A model generated the notes under the pieces. It was not told the DNA's origin and did no database searches. It worked only from the letters and a program-made list of their open reading frames with translations. A DNA stretch of 64,000 nt, from NCBI RefSeq assembly GCF_003952725.1, contig NZ_CP032509.1, positions 1,512,001 to 1,576,000 on the forward strand, given 5' to 3'. Shown piece after piece: positions 1 to 9,387 of this stretch. The position numbers and the translations under genes were made by a program. The stretch comes from Georhizobium profundi (GTDB taxonomy: Bacteria > Pseudomonadota > Alphaproteobacteria > Rhizobiales > Rhizobiaceae). How positions within the stretch are numbered: position 1 is the stretch's first letter; each line of letters starts with the position of its first letter.

Positions 1-955
1 ATTTACCGGACGGCATGAGATTGACGATCGTCGGCACGTCGCGGCCGAGCCGGTCCCAATCGTCGAGCGTCAGATCGATGCCAACGCGTCCGGCAATGGC
101 AAGAAGATGGATGACGGCATTCGTCGATCCGCCGATCGCGCCATTGGTGCGGATGGCGTTCTCGAAGGCTTCGCGCGTCATGATGTCGGATGGCTTGAGG
201 TCGTCCTTGACCATGTCGACGATGCGCCGGCCGCTCAGATGCGCCATCACGCGGCGGCGGGAATCGACGGCCGGGATCGCGGCATTGCCGGAAAGCGCCA
301 TGCCGAGCGCTTCCGCCATGGAGGCCATGGTGGAGGCCGTGCCCATGGTGTTGCACGAACCGGGGCTGCGCGACATGGATTGTTCCGCCTCCAGGAATTC
401 GTCGCTGGTCATGGTGCCGGCCTTGATGGCCTCGCTCATCTGCCAGAGTGCCGTGCCGGAACCGACCCGTTCGCCGCGGAACCATCCGTTCAGCATCGGG
501 CCGCCCGAAACGGCGATGGCTGGAATGTCGACACTTGCGGCACCCATCAAAAGCGCGGGCGTGGTCTTGTCGCATCCGACGAGCAGGACGACGCCGTCGA
601 TCGGGTTGGCGCGCAACGCTTCCTCGACATCCATGGCGCAGAGGTTGCGGTACATCATCGCGGTCGGGCGCAGCGTGCTTTCACCGGGCGAGAAGACCGG
701 GAACTCGACCGGCAGGCCGCCGGCTTCGTAAATGCCGTGCTTCACCCGCTGGGCAAGATCGCGCAGGTGCGCGTTGCAGGGCGTCAGTTCCGACCAGGTG
801 TTGCAGATGCCGATGACGGGGCGCCCATCGAACAGGTCGGCCGGCAATCCCTGGTTCTTCATCCAGGAGCGGTGGTAGATGTGGTCGCGGCTCGTGCCAC
901 CGAACCATTCCGTCGATCGCAGTTTGCGCGGCCATTCAGCCTTCTTGAAGGTCAT
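1..955 (-). CDS. IlvD/Edd-family sugar-acid dehydratase, probably L-arabinonate dehydratase (3' end outside window)
   Basis: About 318 N-terminal residues are visible; the C-terminus lies beyond the left edge. The protein begins MTFKKAEWPRKLRSTEWFGG. It carries the three cysteines expected for the Fe-S cluster of this family: C51 in GICNTW, C128 in GCDKTTPA and C201 in SPGSCNTMGTA. The family dehydrates aldonic acids or dihydroxy-acids. The KLRS...WFGG start and the WMKNQG and SELTPCNAH blocks resemble pentonate (arabinonate/xylonate) dehydratases more than IlvD proper. It sits 3 bp after gguB and is likely the last step of the chvE-gguAB transcript, using the acid made by the nearby lactonase. 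Exact substrate is inferred. Confidence 0.85.
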   Translation of the reverse strand, partial: MTFKKAEWPRKLRSTEWFGGTSRDHIYHRSWMKNQGLPADLFDGRPVIGICNTWSELTPCNAHLRDLAQRVKHGIYEAGGLPVEFPVFSPGESTLRPTAMMYRNLCAMDVEEALRANPIDGVVLLVGCDKTTPALLMGAASVDIPAIAVSGGPMLNGWFRGERVGSGTALWQMSEAIKAGTMTSDEFLEAEQSMSRSPGSCNTMGTASTMASMAEALGMALSGNAAIPAVDSRRRVMAHLSGRRIVDMVKDDLKPSDIMTREAFENAIRTNGAIGGSTNAVIHLLAIAGRVGIDLTLDDWDRLGRDVPTIVNLMPSGK

Positions 956-958
956 CTC

Positions 959-2155
959 TCAGGCCTTGTTCTTGTTGTAGACGTCGAAGATGACGGCAGC
1001 GAGCAGCACCAGGCCTTTGATGACCTGCTGGTAGTCGATGCCGATACCGAGGATCGACATGCCATTGTTCATCACGCCCATGATGAAGGCGCCGATGACG
1101 GCACCGACGATCGTGCCGACGCCGCCGGACATCGACGCGCCGCCGATGAAGACGGCCGCGATGACGTCGAGTTCGAAGCCGAGGCCGGCTTTCGGCGTGG
1201 CGGTGTTCAGCCGGGCGGCGAAGACGAGGCCGGCCAGTGCTGCCAGCATGCCCATATTGGCGAAGGTGAGGAACACGAGCCGCTCGGTACGGATGCCGGA
1301 CAGCTTCGCGGCCTTCTCGTTGCCGCCGATCGCATAGATGCGTCGGCCGACCGTCGTGCGGTTGGCGACGAAGGAATAGACGGCGATCAGAAGCGCCATG
1401 ATGATGAAGACGTTCGGCAGGCCGCGGAACGACGCCATGAGATAGCTCATATAGGCGATCGCCAGTGCGATGAGCGCGTTCTTCACGGTGAACAGCGCCG
1501 CCGGCTCGGTCGGCAGCCCGCGCTTGATCTCCTGGCTGCGGGTGCGTATCGCGAGATAGAGCAGAAGCGCTGCGACACACAGGCCCATGACGAGCGACAG
1601 GATGTTGATGCCGTCGCCGCCGAAAATATCCGGCAGGAAGCCCGACGACATCAGCTGAAAAGTGGGCGGGAAGGGCCCGACGGACTGGCCGGCAAGCAGC
1701 CAGAGAGTGAGGCCCTTGAAGACCAGCATGCCCGCAAGCGTGACGATGAAGGAGGGGATGCGGAAATAGGCGATCCAGAAGCCCTGCGCGGCACCGATCG
1801 CGGCGCCGACGCCAAGACACAGGATAGACGCCAGCACGTAGTTCATGTCCCACTGGACGATCATGACCGCAGCGAGCGCGCCGACGAAGCCGAGCACCGA
1901 TCCGACCGAAAGGTCGATATGGCCTGACACGATCACCAGCAGCATGCCGACCGCCATGATGACGATGTAGCTGTTCTGCAGGATCAGGTTCGTCAGGTTG
2001 ACCGGTCGGAGCAGGATGCCGCCCGTTGCGAACTGGAAGAAGGCCATGATCACGACCAGCGCGATCAGGATGCCATATTCGCGCATGTTGGCGCGGAAGA
2101 AGCTGACGCCGGAGGCGCGGACGGGCGTCGGTTCTGTGGTTACGGTCTGGTCCAT
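959..2155 (-). CDS. gguB: Multiple-sugar ABC transporter permease GguB
   Basis: 398-residue inner-membrane permease of the CUT2 (monosaccharide) ABC family with about ten hydrophobic segments. It contains the family block HIDLSVGSVLGF in the second quarter and IGGASMSGGVGTIVGA near the C-terminus. It forms the channel for sugars delivered by ChvE and powered by GguA. The gene lies 3 bp after gguA in the order chvE-gguA-gguB known from Agrobacterium. It is longer than typical RbsC, matching XylH/GguB-type permeases. Start ATG at 2155 is the only reasonable one. Confidence 0.93.
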   Translation of the reverse strand: MDQTVTTEPTPVRASGVSFFRANMREYGILIALVVIMAFFQFATGGILLRPVNLTNLILQNSYIVIMAVGMLLVIVSGHIDLSVGSVLGFVGALAAVMIVQWDMNYVLASILCLGVGAAIGAAQGFWIAYFRIPSFIVTLAGMLVFKGLTLWLLAGQSVGPFPPTFQLMSSGFLPDIFGGDGINILSLVMGLCVAALLLYLAIRTRSQEIKRGLPTEPAALFTVKNALIALAIAYMSYLMASFRGLPNVFIIMALLIAVYSFVANRTTVGRRIYAIGGNEKAAKLSGIRTERLVFLTFANMGMLAALAGLVFAARLNTATPKAGLGFELDVIAAVFIGGASMSGGVGTIVGAVIGAFIMGVMNNGMSILGIGIDYQQVIKGLVLLAAVIFDVYNKNKA

Positions 2156-2158
2156 GGG

Positions 2159-3688
2159 TCAGCCGCCCGCGTTGATGATGATGGACATGATCTTCTCCTG
2201 GCTGGCTTGCGCCGTCGGCAACTCACCGACAAACCGGCCCTTGTTCATGACGTAGAGACGGTCGGTGATGCCGAGCAGTTCGGGCATCTCCGACGAGATG
2301 ACGATGATCGATTTACCCGATGCGGCGAGGTCGCGGATGATCGTGTAGATCTCGAACTTGGCGCCGACATCGATGCCGCGGGTGGGTTCATCGAGAATGA
2401 GAATGTCCGGATCGGCAAACAGCCATTTCGACAGAACCACCTTCTGCTGGTTGCCGCCGGACAGATTGACCGTTGCCTGCTCGATCGACGAGCTCTTGAT
2501 GCGGACGCGATTGCGATAGTCTTCCGCGACATGCGCCTCGCGGTGTCGATCGACGACGCCTTTGCTGGCGATGCCATCGAGATTGGCAAGCGGCACATTG
2601 CGGCGGATTGTCTGGTCCAGCACCAGACCGAAGGTCTTGCGGTCCTCGGTGGCATAGGCGAGGCCCGCATCGATCGCAGCCGGCACACTCGACAGATCGA
2701 CGGTCTTGCCGCGGATCAGCGCCTCGCCGCTGACATAGGTGCCGTAGGAACGGCCAAACATGTTCATGGCGAGCTCGGTCCGGCCCGATCCCATCAACCC
2801 TGCGATGCCGAGCACTTCGCCTTCGCGTAGCGTGAAATTGACCTTGTCGACCACGAGCCGGCTGGTGTCGATCGGATGGCGTACGGTCCAGTCGCGCACT
2901 TCGAGAATCGTTGGGCCGATCTTCGGGTCTCGCGATGGATAGCGGTCGGACAACGAACGTCCGACCATGTCGCGGATGACGCGATCCTCCGGCACCGGAC
3001 CTTTGGAACAGTCGAGCGATGTCACCGCCATGCCGTCGCGCAGGATCGTGATCGTATCGGCGACCTTCGAGACCTCGTTCAGCTTGTGCGAAATGAGGAT
3101 GGAGGAAATCCCGCGGCGGCGAAATTCGATGAGAAGCTCGAGCAGTGCGTCGCTGTCATGTTCGTTCAGCGAGGATGTGGGCTCATCCAGAATGAGCAGG
3201 CGCACTTCGCGCGACAGCGCCTTGGCGATCTCGACCAGCTGCTGCTTGCCGAGACCGAGATGCATGACCTTTGTTTCGGGCCGTTCGCGTAAACCCACGC
3301 GGGCGAGCAGTTCCCCGGTCCGCCGGTTCGTCTCGCGCCAGTCGATCACGCCGCGCGTGGCGCATTCGTTGCCGAGGAAGATGTTTTCCGCAATCGACAA
3401 CAGCGGGACGAGCGCGAGTTCCTGATGGATGATGATGATGCCGTCTCGCTCGGAATCGGCGATGCCGCGGAAGGCCTTCACCTCGCCCTCATAGACGATG
3501 TCGCCTTCATATTCGCCATGCGGATAAACGCCCGACAGCACCTTCATCAACGTGGATTTGCCGGCACCGTTTTCGCCGACGAGCGCGTGGATTTCACCGC
3601 GTCTGACGGAGAAGGAGACGTCGTCGAGTGCTCGCACGCCCGGAAACGTCTTGGTGATGTTGCGCATCTCAAGGATGGTTTCGCTCAT
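2159..3688 (-). CDS. gguA: Multiple-sugar ABC transporter ATP-binding protein GguA
   Basis: 509-residue duplicated ATPase of the CUT2 type. The first half has Walker A GENGAGKS (residues 38-45), a divergent signature LGLGKQQ and Walker B LLILDEPTSSL. The second half has a degenerate Walker A (MGSGRTE, no lysine), a classical signature LSGGNQQK and ILILDEPTRGID. This asymmetry is usual for the family. The open frame continues 44 codons upstream, but MSETILEMRN at 3688 is the natural start because the extra residues overlap chvE's end and look like non-coding translation. It energises uptake through GguB of sugars bound by ChvE. Confidence 0.94.
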   Translation of the reverse strand: MSETILEMRNITKTFPGVRALDDVSFSVRRGEIHALVGENGAGKSTLMKVLSGVYPHGEYEGDIVYEGEVKAFRGIADSERDGIIIIHQELALVPLLSIAENIFLGNECATRGVIDWRETNRRTGELLARVGLRERPETKVMHLGLGKQQLVEIAKALSREVRLLILDEPTSSLNEHDSDALLELLIEFRRRGISSILISHKLNEVSKVADTITILRDGMAVTSLDCSKGPVPEDRVIRDMVGRSLSDRYPSRDPKIGPTILEVRDWTVRHPIDTSRLVVDKVNFTLREGEVLGIAGLMGSGRTELAMNMFGRSYGTYVSGEALIRGKTVDLSSVPAAIDAGLAYATEDRKTFGLVLDQTIRRNVPLANLDGIASKGVVDRHREAHVAEDYRNRVRIKSSSIEQATVNLSGGNQQKVVLSKWLFADPDILILDEPTRGIDVGAKFEIYTIIRDLAASGKSIIVISSEMPELLGITDRLYVMNKGRFVGELPTAQASQEKIMSIIINAGG

Positions 3689-3734
3689 GGCGCGCTCCAG
3701 ATCGCCGTCGGTTGCCCTTCCACGGTCTGCAGGC

Positions 3735-3750
3735 CCCGGCCGATGCCGGG
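3735..3750 (-). other. Intercistronic hairpin between chvE and gguA
   Basis: A 6-bp perfect inverted repeat, CCCGGC / GCCGGG with a 4-base loop, lies 20 bases after the chvE stop codon. There is no T-run, so it is more likely an mRNA-stabilising or 3'-processing hairpin than a terminator. That would favour the binding protein over the ATPase and permease. Equivalent hairpins follow the other binding-protein genes in this window. Confidence 0.5.
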
Positions 3751-3770
3751 ACCCGCTGTCCTTGGGAGGA

Positions 3771-4838
3771 TCACTCGATCTCGGATGCTTCGTAGTAGCC
3801 GCTGTCGACCAGCACTTCACGCCAGTTGGCTTCGGTCACCGGAACCGGCTCGAGCAGGTAGGACGGCACGATCTTGACGCCGTTGTCATAGGTTTCCGTG
3901 TCGTTGATCTCCGGCTCTCCGTCGGAGAGTACCGCGTCGACCATGCCTACGGTGACGCGGGCGAGTTCGCGCGTATCCTTGAAGATTGTCGAATATTGCT
4001 CGCCGGCGAGGATCGACTTCACGGATTGGACTTCGGCGTCCTGTCCGGTCACGATCGGCATCTCCATGTCGCCGGAGCCATAACCGACGCCTTTGAGCGA
4101 CGAGAGGATGCCGATGGAAAGGCCGTCATAGGGTGAGAGCACCCCATGCACCTGGTCGTCGGTGTAGTTGGCCGACAGAAGGTTATCCATGCGGGCCTGG
4201 GCAACCGAGCCGTCCCAGCGCAGCGTGCCAACGGTCTGCATGCCGGTCTGCCCGGACTTCACCACGATATCGCCGCTGTCGATCAGCGGCTGGAGCACGG
4301 ACATGGCGCCGTCGTAAAAGAAATAGGCATTGTTGTCGTCGGGCGAGCCGCCGAAGAGCTCCACGTTCCAGGTTTCGACATCGCCGAAACGCTCTTCCAG
4401 TCCGGCAACCAGCGTTTCAGCCTGCTGCACGCCGACCTGGAAATTGTCGAAGGTCGCGTAGTAGTCGACATTCTCGCTGTCGCGGATCAGGCGGTCATAG
4501 GCGATCACCTTGATATCCGCAGCGGCCGCGTTGGCGAGCGCGTTCGACAGGGTCGTCCCGTCGATTGCCGCGATCACCAGGACATTGACGCCCTTGGTGA
4601 TCATGTTTTCGACCTGAGCGAGCTGGTTCGGGATATCGTCCTCCGCATATTGCAAGTCGGTCTCGTAGCCGGCGGCTTCGAACTGCTCGACCATGGAATT
4701 GCCATCGGAAATCCAGCGTGCGGAAGACTGCGTCGGCATGGCGATGCCAACGAAGCCCTTGTCCTGCGCGAAAGCCGGTACGGCCAACGCAGTCGTTGCA
4801 AGCAATGCTGCGGCAATCGCAGCTGAAATATAACGCAT
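3771..4838 (-). CDS. chvE: Multiple-sugar-binding periplasmic receptor ChvE
   Basis: 355-residue periplasmic binding protein. Residues 1-24 form a signal peptide ending AFA before [12 protein letters not shown]. The mature part follows the ChvE family closely: [31 protein letters not shown] and [15 protein letters not shown]. In Agrobacterium ChvE binds arabinose, galactose, glucose and other aldoses, feeds GguAB and signals to VirA; no vir genes are in the window, so only the transport role is inferred here. It heads chvE-gguA-gguB-dehydratase. The ATG at 4838 follows a GAGGAA ribosome site. The mature protein is strongly acidic. Confidence 0.95.
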   Translation of the reverse strand: MRYISAAIAAALLATTALAVPAFAQDKGFVGIAMPTQSSARWISDGNSMVEQFEAAGYETDLQYAEDDIPNQLAQVENMITKGVNVLVIAAIDGTTLSNALANAAAADIKVIAYDRLIRDSENVDYYATFDNFQVGVQQAETLVAGLEERFGDVETWNVELFGGSPDDNNAYFFYDGAMSVLQPLIDSGDIVVKSGQTGMQTVGTLRWDGSVAQARMDNLLSANYTDDQVHGVLSPYDGLSIGILSSLKGVGYGSGDMEMPIVTGQDAEVQSVKSILAGEQYSTIFKDTRELARVTVGMVDAVLSDGEPEINDTETYDNGVKIVPSYLLEPVPVTEANWREVLVDSGYYEASEIE

Positions 4839-4951
4839 GAGTTCCTCCCATTGGCGGCGTGACTGCGCCAGCCTCGATCCGATCTCCTCATCGGACCCCG
4901 AGAGTTAGGCAAAAGAGATATGACGGTCAAATTCCGTATCAGACGAAAGAT

Positions 4952-4967
4952 ATACCGCTCCCGGTAT
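4952..4967. promoter_or_regulatory. Inverted repeat upstream of chvE, candidate operator
   Basis: ATACCG-CTCC-CGGTAT is a perfect 6-bp inverted repeat in the 141-bp gap between the lactonase stop and the chvE start. The word GATATAC that overlaps its left side recurs upstream of gguC at about 11603-11609. Both genes are plausible targets of the GbpR-like regulator, so a GbpR site is a reasonable guess, but no experimental motif was used. Confidence 0.35.
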
Positions 4968-4979
4968 GCCTGAAGCGCG

Positions 4980-5834
4980 TCAGGCCGTCAGGACAGCCGG
5001 CTCAGGCCGCCCGGAGACGTCGAGGCGGACGGCGTAGGTCAAGCCATCGGCGGGACGAGGGGACGGAATGTTCTCGAGCGCGCTCGTCACGAAGAGCGTC
5101 GAAAAGTCTGCTCCGCCGAATGCGGGGCAAGACACATGGGCGGCCGGTAGAGAAACGACCTTTTTCAGCGAGCCGTCGGGCGCGTAGCAGGCGACACGTG
5201 ATGCGCCCCATTGAGCATTCCAGAGACAGCCTTCCGCATCCGTCACGGCACCGTCTGGCGAAATGTCTTCTAAGGTCAGGTCGATGAACACTTCGGGCTC
5301 GCCTGCCGGCCATCCTTCACGGTCCAGCTTCACCGCGTAGACCATGCCGGAGGTGGTGTCCGCGTAATAGGCTCGGCGTCCATCCGGCGCAAAGCAGATG
5401 GCGTTCGGAATGGTGATGGCGTCGAAGAGCTTTTCGACGCGGCCCTTGTTGAAACGGTAGATCGCGCCTCTGCCCTGTTCTGCCTTCTTTCCCATCGTGC
5501 CGAACCAGAAGCCGCCGAAGGGATCGGCACGGCCATCGTTGGAGCGGGTGGATGCATCGTCTGCTTCGACCGCGGCGATCCCCGTTCGCTCTCCGGTCGC
5601 GATGTCGAAAAGGCTGAGGCCTGTTTCGCTGGCGATCAGCAGCCGGTCGCGGTCGACCCAGCCTGCCGCCGAAACGCACTCGCCGAAGCTCCATTCGAGA
5701 GGGCCGTCGGCTGACCGGCTGAGGAGCTTGCCCGCGAGAATGTCGAACCAAAAAAGCTGGCCGCGCTCGGGATGCCAGAGCGCGCCTTCGCCCAGCATGC
5801 ATGCGCGCTCGTCATGAACCTGAACCTCCCTCAT
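4980..5834 (-). CDS. SMP-30/gluconolactonase-family sugar lactonase (probable arabinono/galactonolactonase)
   Basis: 284-residue six-bladed propeller lactonase. Typical blocks are GEGALWHP near residue 15, with the metal-binding glutamate, SNDGRADPFGGFWFGTM and SPDGAVTDAEGCLWNA with the catalytic aspartate. The family hydrolyses aldonolactones to aldonic acids in the cytoplasm. An open frame extends far upstream, but MREVQVHDER at 5834 overlaps the yjfF stop by ATGA, indicating translational coupling. Its place between two sugar importers and near a pentonate dehydratase suggests it is the AraB-type step of the non-phosphorylative L-arabinose (or galactose) pathway. Substrate is inferred from context. 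Confidence 0.88.
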   Translation of the reverse strand: MREVQVHDERACMLGEGALWHPERGQLFWFDILAGKLLSRSADGPLEWSFGECVSAAGWVDRDRLLIASETGLSLFDIATGERTGIAAVEADDASTRSNDGRADPFGGFWFGTMGKKAEQGRGAIYRFNKGRVEKLFDAITIPNAICFAPDGRRAYYADTTSGMVYAVKLDREGWPAGEPEVFIDLTLEDISPDGAVTDAEGCLWNAQWGASRVACYAPDGSLKKVVSLPAAHVSCPAFGGADFSTLFVTSALENIPSPRPADGLTYAVRLDVSGRPEPAVLTA

Positions 5835-6805
5835 GCGCGCGCCGCGCCGAAGGCCGTCAGGCGAAGAAGACCCTTCTGAAGCAGGATGAAGAGCAGGAGC
5901 AGCATGCCGATCACGATCTTGGTCCACCAGCTGGAGAGGCTTCCATCGAAGACGAGATAGGTCTGTATGAGGCCCATCGTCAGCACGCCGAACAGGGTGC
6001 CGATCACATATCCGGCGCCGCCTGTCAGGATGGTTCCCCCGATCACCACGGCGGCGATCGCCGTCAGTTCTGTGCCGACGGTGGCGAGCGGATAACCGGA
6101 ACCGGTGTAGACGGAGAAGACCACGCCGGACAGGCCGGCCATCAGGCCCGAGAAGGCGTAGATCAGGACAGTCGTCCGCCCGACATTGACACCCATAAGC
6201 CGCGCGGTCTGTTCGCCGCCCCCGAGGGCGAAGACGCTTGCGCCAAATCGCGTGCGATGGGCGAGCAGGGCGCCTGCCAGCACGACGACGACCATCAGGA
6301 CGCCGATCAGTGTCAGCCGTCCTCTGCCGGGCATCAGCCAATAGGCGTTTTGAATTGCAGCAAAGAACGGGTCGGTGATGGCGATCGAGTCGATCGTCAG
6401 CATATAGGCGGCGCCGCGGGCGAGGAACATGCCGGCCAGGGTGACGATGAAGGCCGGCATGGCAAGCGCATGGATCAGCCACCCCATCGCTGCTCCGAAC
6501 GCGCTGGTGATGACCAGCAGCATGACGATGACCAACGGCGCCGGCAGATCGGTATCGCGCAGCATCACGGCGATGAATACACCGGAAAATGCGATGACGG
6601 AGCCGACCGACAGGTCGATGCCACCCGAGAGAATGACGATCGTCATGCCGACGGCGACGATGCCGAGATAGGCGTTGTCGGTCAGCAGATTGCCGACGAC
6701 GCGGGTCGACAGGATGTTCGGGAACTGCAGATAGCAGAGAAAATAGCCGACGATGAAGATGCCGATCGTCGTGAGCAGAGGATAGAGGCGCGGATTGATG
6801 GTCAT
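5831..6805 (-). CDS. yjfF: Sugar ABC transporter permease, YjfF-like
   Basis: 324-residue CUT2 permease with about nine or ten hydrophobic segments. It has the family block GGIDLSVGSVIAFSG around residues 60-75 and AAVVIGGTILTGGAGYV later. Order and length match E. coli YjfF, the second permease of the galactofuranose importer YtfQRT-YjfF. It overlaps ytfT by ATGA at its start and the lactonase by ATGA at its end, so it belongs to a tightly coupled operon. Substrate is probably a furanose-form hexose or pentose; this comes from family membership only. Confidence 0.9.
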   Translation of the reverse strand: MTINPRLYPLLTTIGIFIVGYFLCYLQFPNILSTRVVGNLLTDNAYLGIVAVGMTIVILSGGIDLSVGSVIAFSGVFIAVMLRDTDLPAPLVIVMLLVITSAFGAAMGWLIHALAMPAFIVTLAGMFLARGAAYMLTIDSIAITDPFFAAIQNAYWLMPGRGRLTLIGVLMVVVVLAGALLAHRTRFGASVFALGGGEQTARLMGVNVGRTTVLIYAFSGLMAGLSGVVFSVYTGSGYPLATVGTELTAIAAVVIGGTILTGGAGYVIGTLFGVLTMGLIQTYLVFDGSLSSWWTKIVIGMLLLLFILLQKGLLRLTAFGAARA

Positions 6806-7824
6806 GACGCTTCCTTCCGCTCTGCCCGTGCGGTGCGCCGTTCACTGATCAGCGTCTTCAGATAGAACCAGTCGGCCGAGAGGTTTGGTGATTGCATCAC
6901 GAGGATGACGAGGACCAGACCTGCCTTGATGACGAGATTGTATTCCGACGGAAAGCCGGCAAGGACGATGCCGGTGTTGATCGTCTGGATGATCAATGCG
7001 CCGATCATCGCACCGGCGATCGAGAAGCGTCCGCCAAGCAGCGAATTTCCACCGATGACGACAGCCAGGATCGCGTCGAGTTCAAGCCACAGCCCGGCAT
7101 TGTTCGCGTCGGCGCCGCGGATGTCGGCTGTCGCCACGATGCCTGCCAGCGCCGCGCAGAAGCCCGATGCCATGTAGACGGCGATCAGGATCACGGTGGC
7201 ATTGACGCCGGCGAGAGCGCTTGCCGCACGGTTGATGCCCGTCGCTTCGATGAGAAGTCCAAGTGCGGTTCGCCGCATCAGCGCAGCAACCAGGATCGCC
7301 GTTGCAAGCCAGAGAATGGTGGGGAACGGCATGCCGTAAACCGTGCCCGAGCCGATGAACGCGAAATCGTTGTTGGAGAAAGTGAGGATGCGGCCTTCGG
7401 TGATCAATTGCGCGATCCCGCGACCGGCCGTCATCAGGATCAGCGTCGCGACGATGGGCTGGATGCCGATGAGCGCAACGAGGCATCCGTTCCACAAACC
7501 TGCGGCAAGACCCGCCAGCAGCGCCAATGCCAATGTCGCGGGAAGGCCGAAGCCGGACGTGATCGCATAGGCCGCGACGGCGCCGGCGATCGCCATGACT
7601 GTGCCGACGGAGAGATCGATCCCGCGCGTGGCGATGACGAGCGTCATGCCGACGGCGAGCAGCGCAACCGGTGCCGATCGCTTGAGCACATCCACGATCG
7701 GCCCGACAAAGCGTGCGCCATCGTAGGAAATGGAAATGAAGTTCGGGAAGAACAGCGTCACAAGCGCGACGAGGGCAGCCAGCGTCAAGAGCTGCGGCGT
7801 GATGCGTTGAAGCGAGCGTATCAT
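6802..7824 (-). CDS. ytfT: Sugar ABC transporter permease, YtfT-like
   Basis: 340-residue CUT2 permease. The block TRGIDLSVGTVMAIAGA and the later VVIGGNSLLGGRFS are typical, and it closely follows the YtfT branch. The ATG at 7824 overlaps the ytfR stop as TGATG; a TTG one codon upstream is possible but less likely. With YjfF it should make a heteromeric channel, unlike GguB, which likely acts as a homodimer. It stops four bases inside yjfF. Confidence 0.9.
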   Translation of the reverse strand: MIRSLQRITPQLLTLAALVALVTLFFPNFISISYDGARFVGPIVDVLKRSAPVALLAVGMTLVIATRGIDLSVGTVMAIAGAVAAYAITSGFGLPATLALALLAGLAAGLWNGCLVALIGIQPIVATLILMTAGRGIAQLITEGRILTFSNNDFAFIGSGTVYGMPFPTILWLATAILVAALMRRTALGLLIEATGINRAASALAGVNATVILIAVYMASGFCAALAGIVATADIRGADANNAGLWLELDAILAVVIGGNSLLGGRFSIAGAMIGALIIQTINTGIVLAGFPSEYNLVIKAGLVLVILVMQSPNLSADWFYLKTLISERRTARAERKEAS

Positions 7825-9326
7825 CAAGCAGCCTCGGGCTTCGCGATCGCGCGGACGATCGCGTCCGTGCTGATGTCGGCGCCGGCGAGTTCGGTGACAT
7901 GGCGCCTGTCACGCACCACGATGACACGATCGCAGACAGCGACGAGCTCTTCGAGTTCGGACGAGATGACGAGCACGGCCATGCCGGTCTTCGTGATCTC
8001 CTGGATGAGCCGAACGATCTCGGCGTGGGCGCCCACGTCGATGCCGCGGGTGGGTTCATCGAGAATCAGGAAGCGCGGGTTCATTGCCAGCCAGCGCGCG
8101 AGAACCACCTTCTGCTGGTTGCCGCCCGACAATTCTCCGATCGGCTTGTCCGCGCTCGATGTTCGGATGTCGAGGCGGCCGATATAGCGTTCGGCAAGCG
8201 CATCCTGCTCCTGGCGCGAGATCTTCGACATCCAGCCGCGTTTGGCCTGCAGCGCCAGAACGATGTTTTCGCGCACGGACAATTCGGCGATGATGCCATC
8301 GACCTTGCGGTCTTCCGGCGCAAAGCCGAAGCCGGCAGCGATCGCCTCGCGCGGGCTGCCATGGGCGACGCGCCCGTGCTGGTCGGAGGCGCTGCCGCTG
8401 TCGCTGGTGCGGACGCCGAAAAGAAGCTCCGCGCTTTCGGTGCGCCCGGAGCCGAGCAGGCCGGCAAGTCCGATCACTTCGCCTTCGCCGACAGCTAGAT
8501 CGAAGGGTTCGATCATGCCGGCGCGGCCGACGGCTTTGAACGTGAGCAGCGGGCCGCGCTGAGCGTGATCCGTATCCGCATGCTTGCGGTGCTCGTGCGC
8601 CGCTTCTTCCAGGTCGCGGCCGAGCATATGGGAAATCAGACGCACGCGGTCGAGGTCGGCTGTTCTCTCCGTGACAATCTTGCGGCCGTTGCGAAGCACG
8701 GTGACGCGGTCGCAGATGGCGAAAACCTGATCGAGAAAGTGTGAAACGAAGATGATGCCGAGGCCTTCGGCGCGCAGCTTGCGCACAATGGTGAACAGCA
8801 TGCGCACTTCGGCTGCATCGAGGCTGGCGGTCGGTTCGTCCAGGATCAGAACCTTGCCCGAAAGCGCCACGGCGCGTGCGATGGCGATGATCTGGCGGAT
8901 GGCGACCGAGTAGGCGCCAAGATCGCGATCGACATCGATATCGAGCCCGTAAGGCTCCAGCATTGCCCGGGCCTGCGCCCTTTGGGCTCGTGCGTCGACG
9001 AGGCCAAAACGGCGTGGCTCGCGGCCGAAGGTCAGGTTCTGTGCAACGGTGAGATTGGGCAGGAGGTTCACCTCCTGATAGACGGTGCCGATGCCGAGCG
9101 CTTGCGCTTCTGCCGTCGAGGATGGATCGATCGAAACACCGTCCAGGCGGATCTCGCCGGCATCCCGCTTGTAGGCGCCCGTCAGGCATTTGATCAGCGT
9201 GGATTTTCCTGCGCCGTTTTCGCCGAGCAGTGCGTGCACTTCGCCGGCGGCAAGCTCGAAATCGACGCCCTGAAGCGCCTTGGCGCCGACGAAGCTTTTC
9301 GACAGCGATGTGATCGACAGGAGCAT
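7824..9326 (-). CDS. ytfR: Sugar ABC transporter ATP-binding protein, YtfR-like
   Basis: 500 residues, the same length as E. coli YtfR. It has two ATPase halves: Walker A GENGAGKS at 35-42 and [14 protein letters not shown] in the first; a lysine-less GSGRTES, the signature LSGGNQQK and LILDEPTRGID in the second. The start MLLSITSLSK at 9326 was chosen over longer in-frame extensions because it follows a GATCGACAGGAGC ribosome-site context and matches family length. It powers YtfT/YjfF and lies in ytfQ-R-T-yjfF order. Confidence 0.93.
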   Translation of the reverse strand: MLLSITSLSKSFVGAKALQGVDFELAAGEVHALLGENGAGKSTLIKCLTGAYKRDAGEIRLDGVSIDPSSTAEAQALGIGTVYQEVNLLPNLTVAQNLTFGREPRRFGLVDARAQRAQARAMLEPYGLDIDVDRDLGAYSVAIRQIIAIARAVALSGKVLILDEPTASLDAAEVRMLFTIVRKLRAEGLGIIFVSHFLDQVFAICDRVTVLRNGRKIVTERTADLDRVRLISHMLGRDLEEAAHEHRKHADTDHAQRGPLLTFKAVGRAGMIEPFDLAVGEGEVIGLAGLLGSGRTESAELLFGVRTSDSGSASDQHGRVAHGSPREAIAAGFGFAPEDRKVDGIIAELSVRENIVLALQAKRGWMSKISRQEQDALAERYIGRLDIRTSSADKPIGELSGGNQQKVVLARWLAMNPRFLILDEPTRGIDVGAHAEIVRLIQEITKTGMAVLVISSELEELVAVCDRVIVVRDRRHVTELAGADISTDAIVRAIAKPEAA

Positions 9327-9345
9327 CGGTTCTTTCCCGCAAGGA

Positions 9346-9370
9346 AACCGGGGCAATTGCTGCCCCGGTT
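9346..9370 (-). other. Intercistronic hairpin between ytfQ and ytfR
   Basis: A perfect 10-bp inverted repeat AACCGGGGCA / TGCCCCGGTT with a 5-base loop fills most of the 61-bp gap after the ytfQ stop. On the coding strand only TTTCC follows, so full termination is unlikely. It probably protects the 3' end of the ytfQ message or partly terminates transcription, raising binding-protein output relative to the ATPase and permeases. Confidence 0.6.
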
Positions 9371-9387
9371 CTGGTTGGCAGGATCTC

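Noticed and set aside
107..1927. 606-codon plus-strand open frame opposite the dehydratase and gguB
   Set aside because: It is antisense to two well-recognised genes, very rich in Arg/Asp/His and without domains; long antisense frames are common at this GC content.
4980..6845. A single 621-residue minus-strand protein fusing a permease-like region with the lactonase
   Set aside because: The N-terminal part is an out-of-frame reading of yjfF. The real lactonase starts at 5834 by ATGA overlap.
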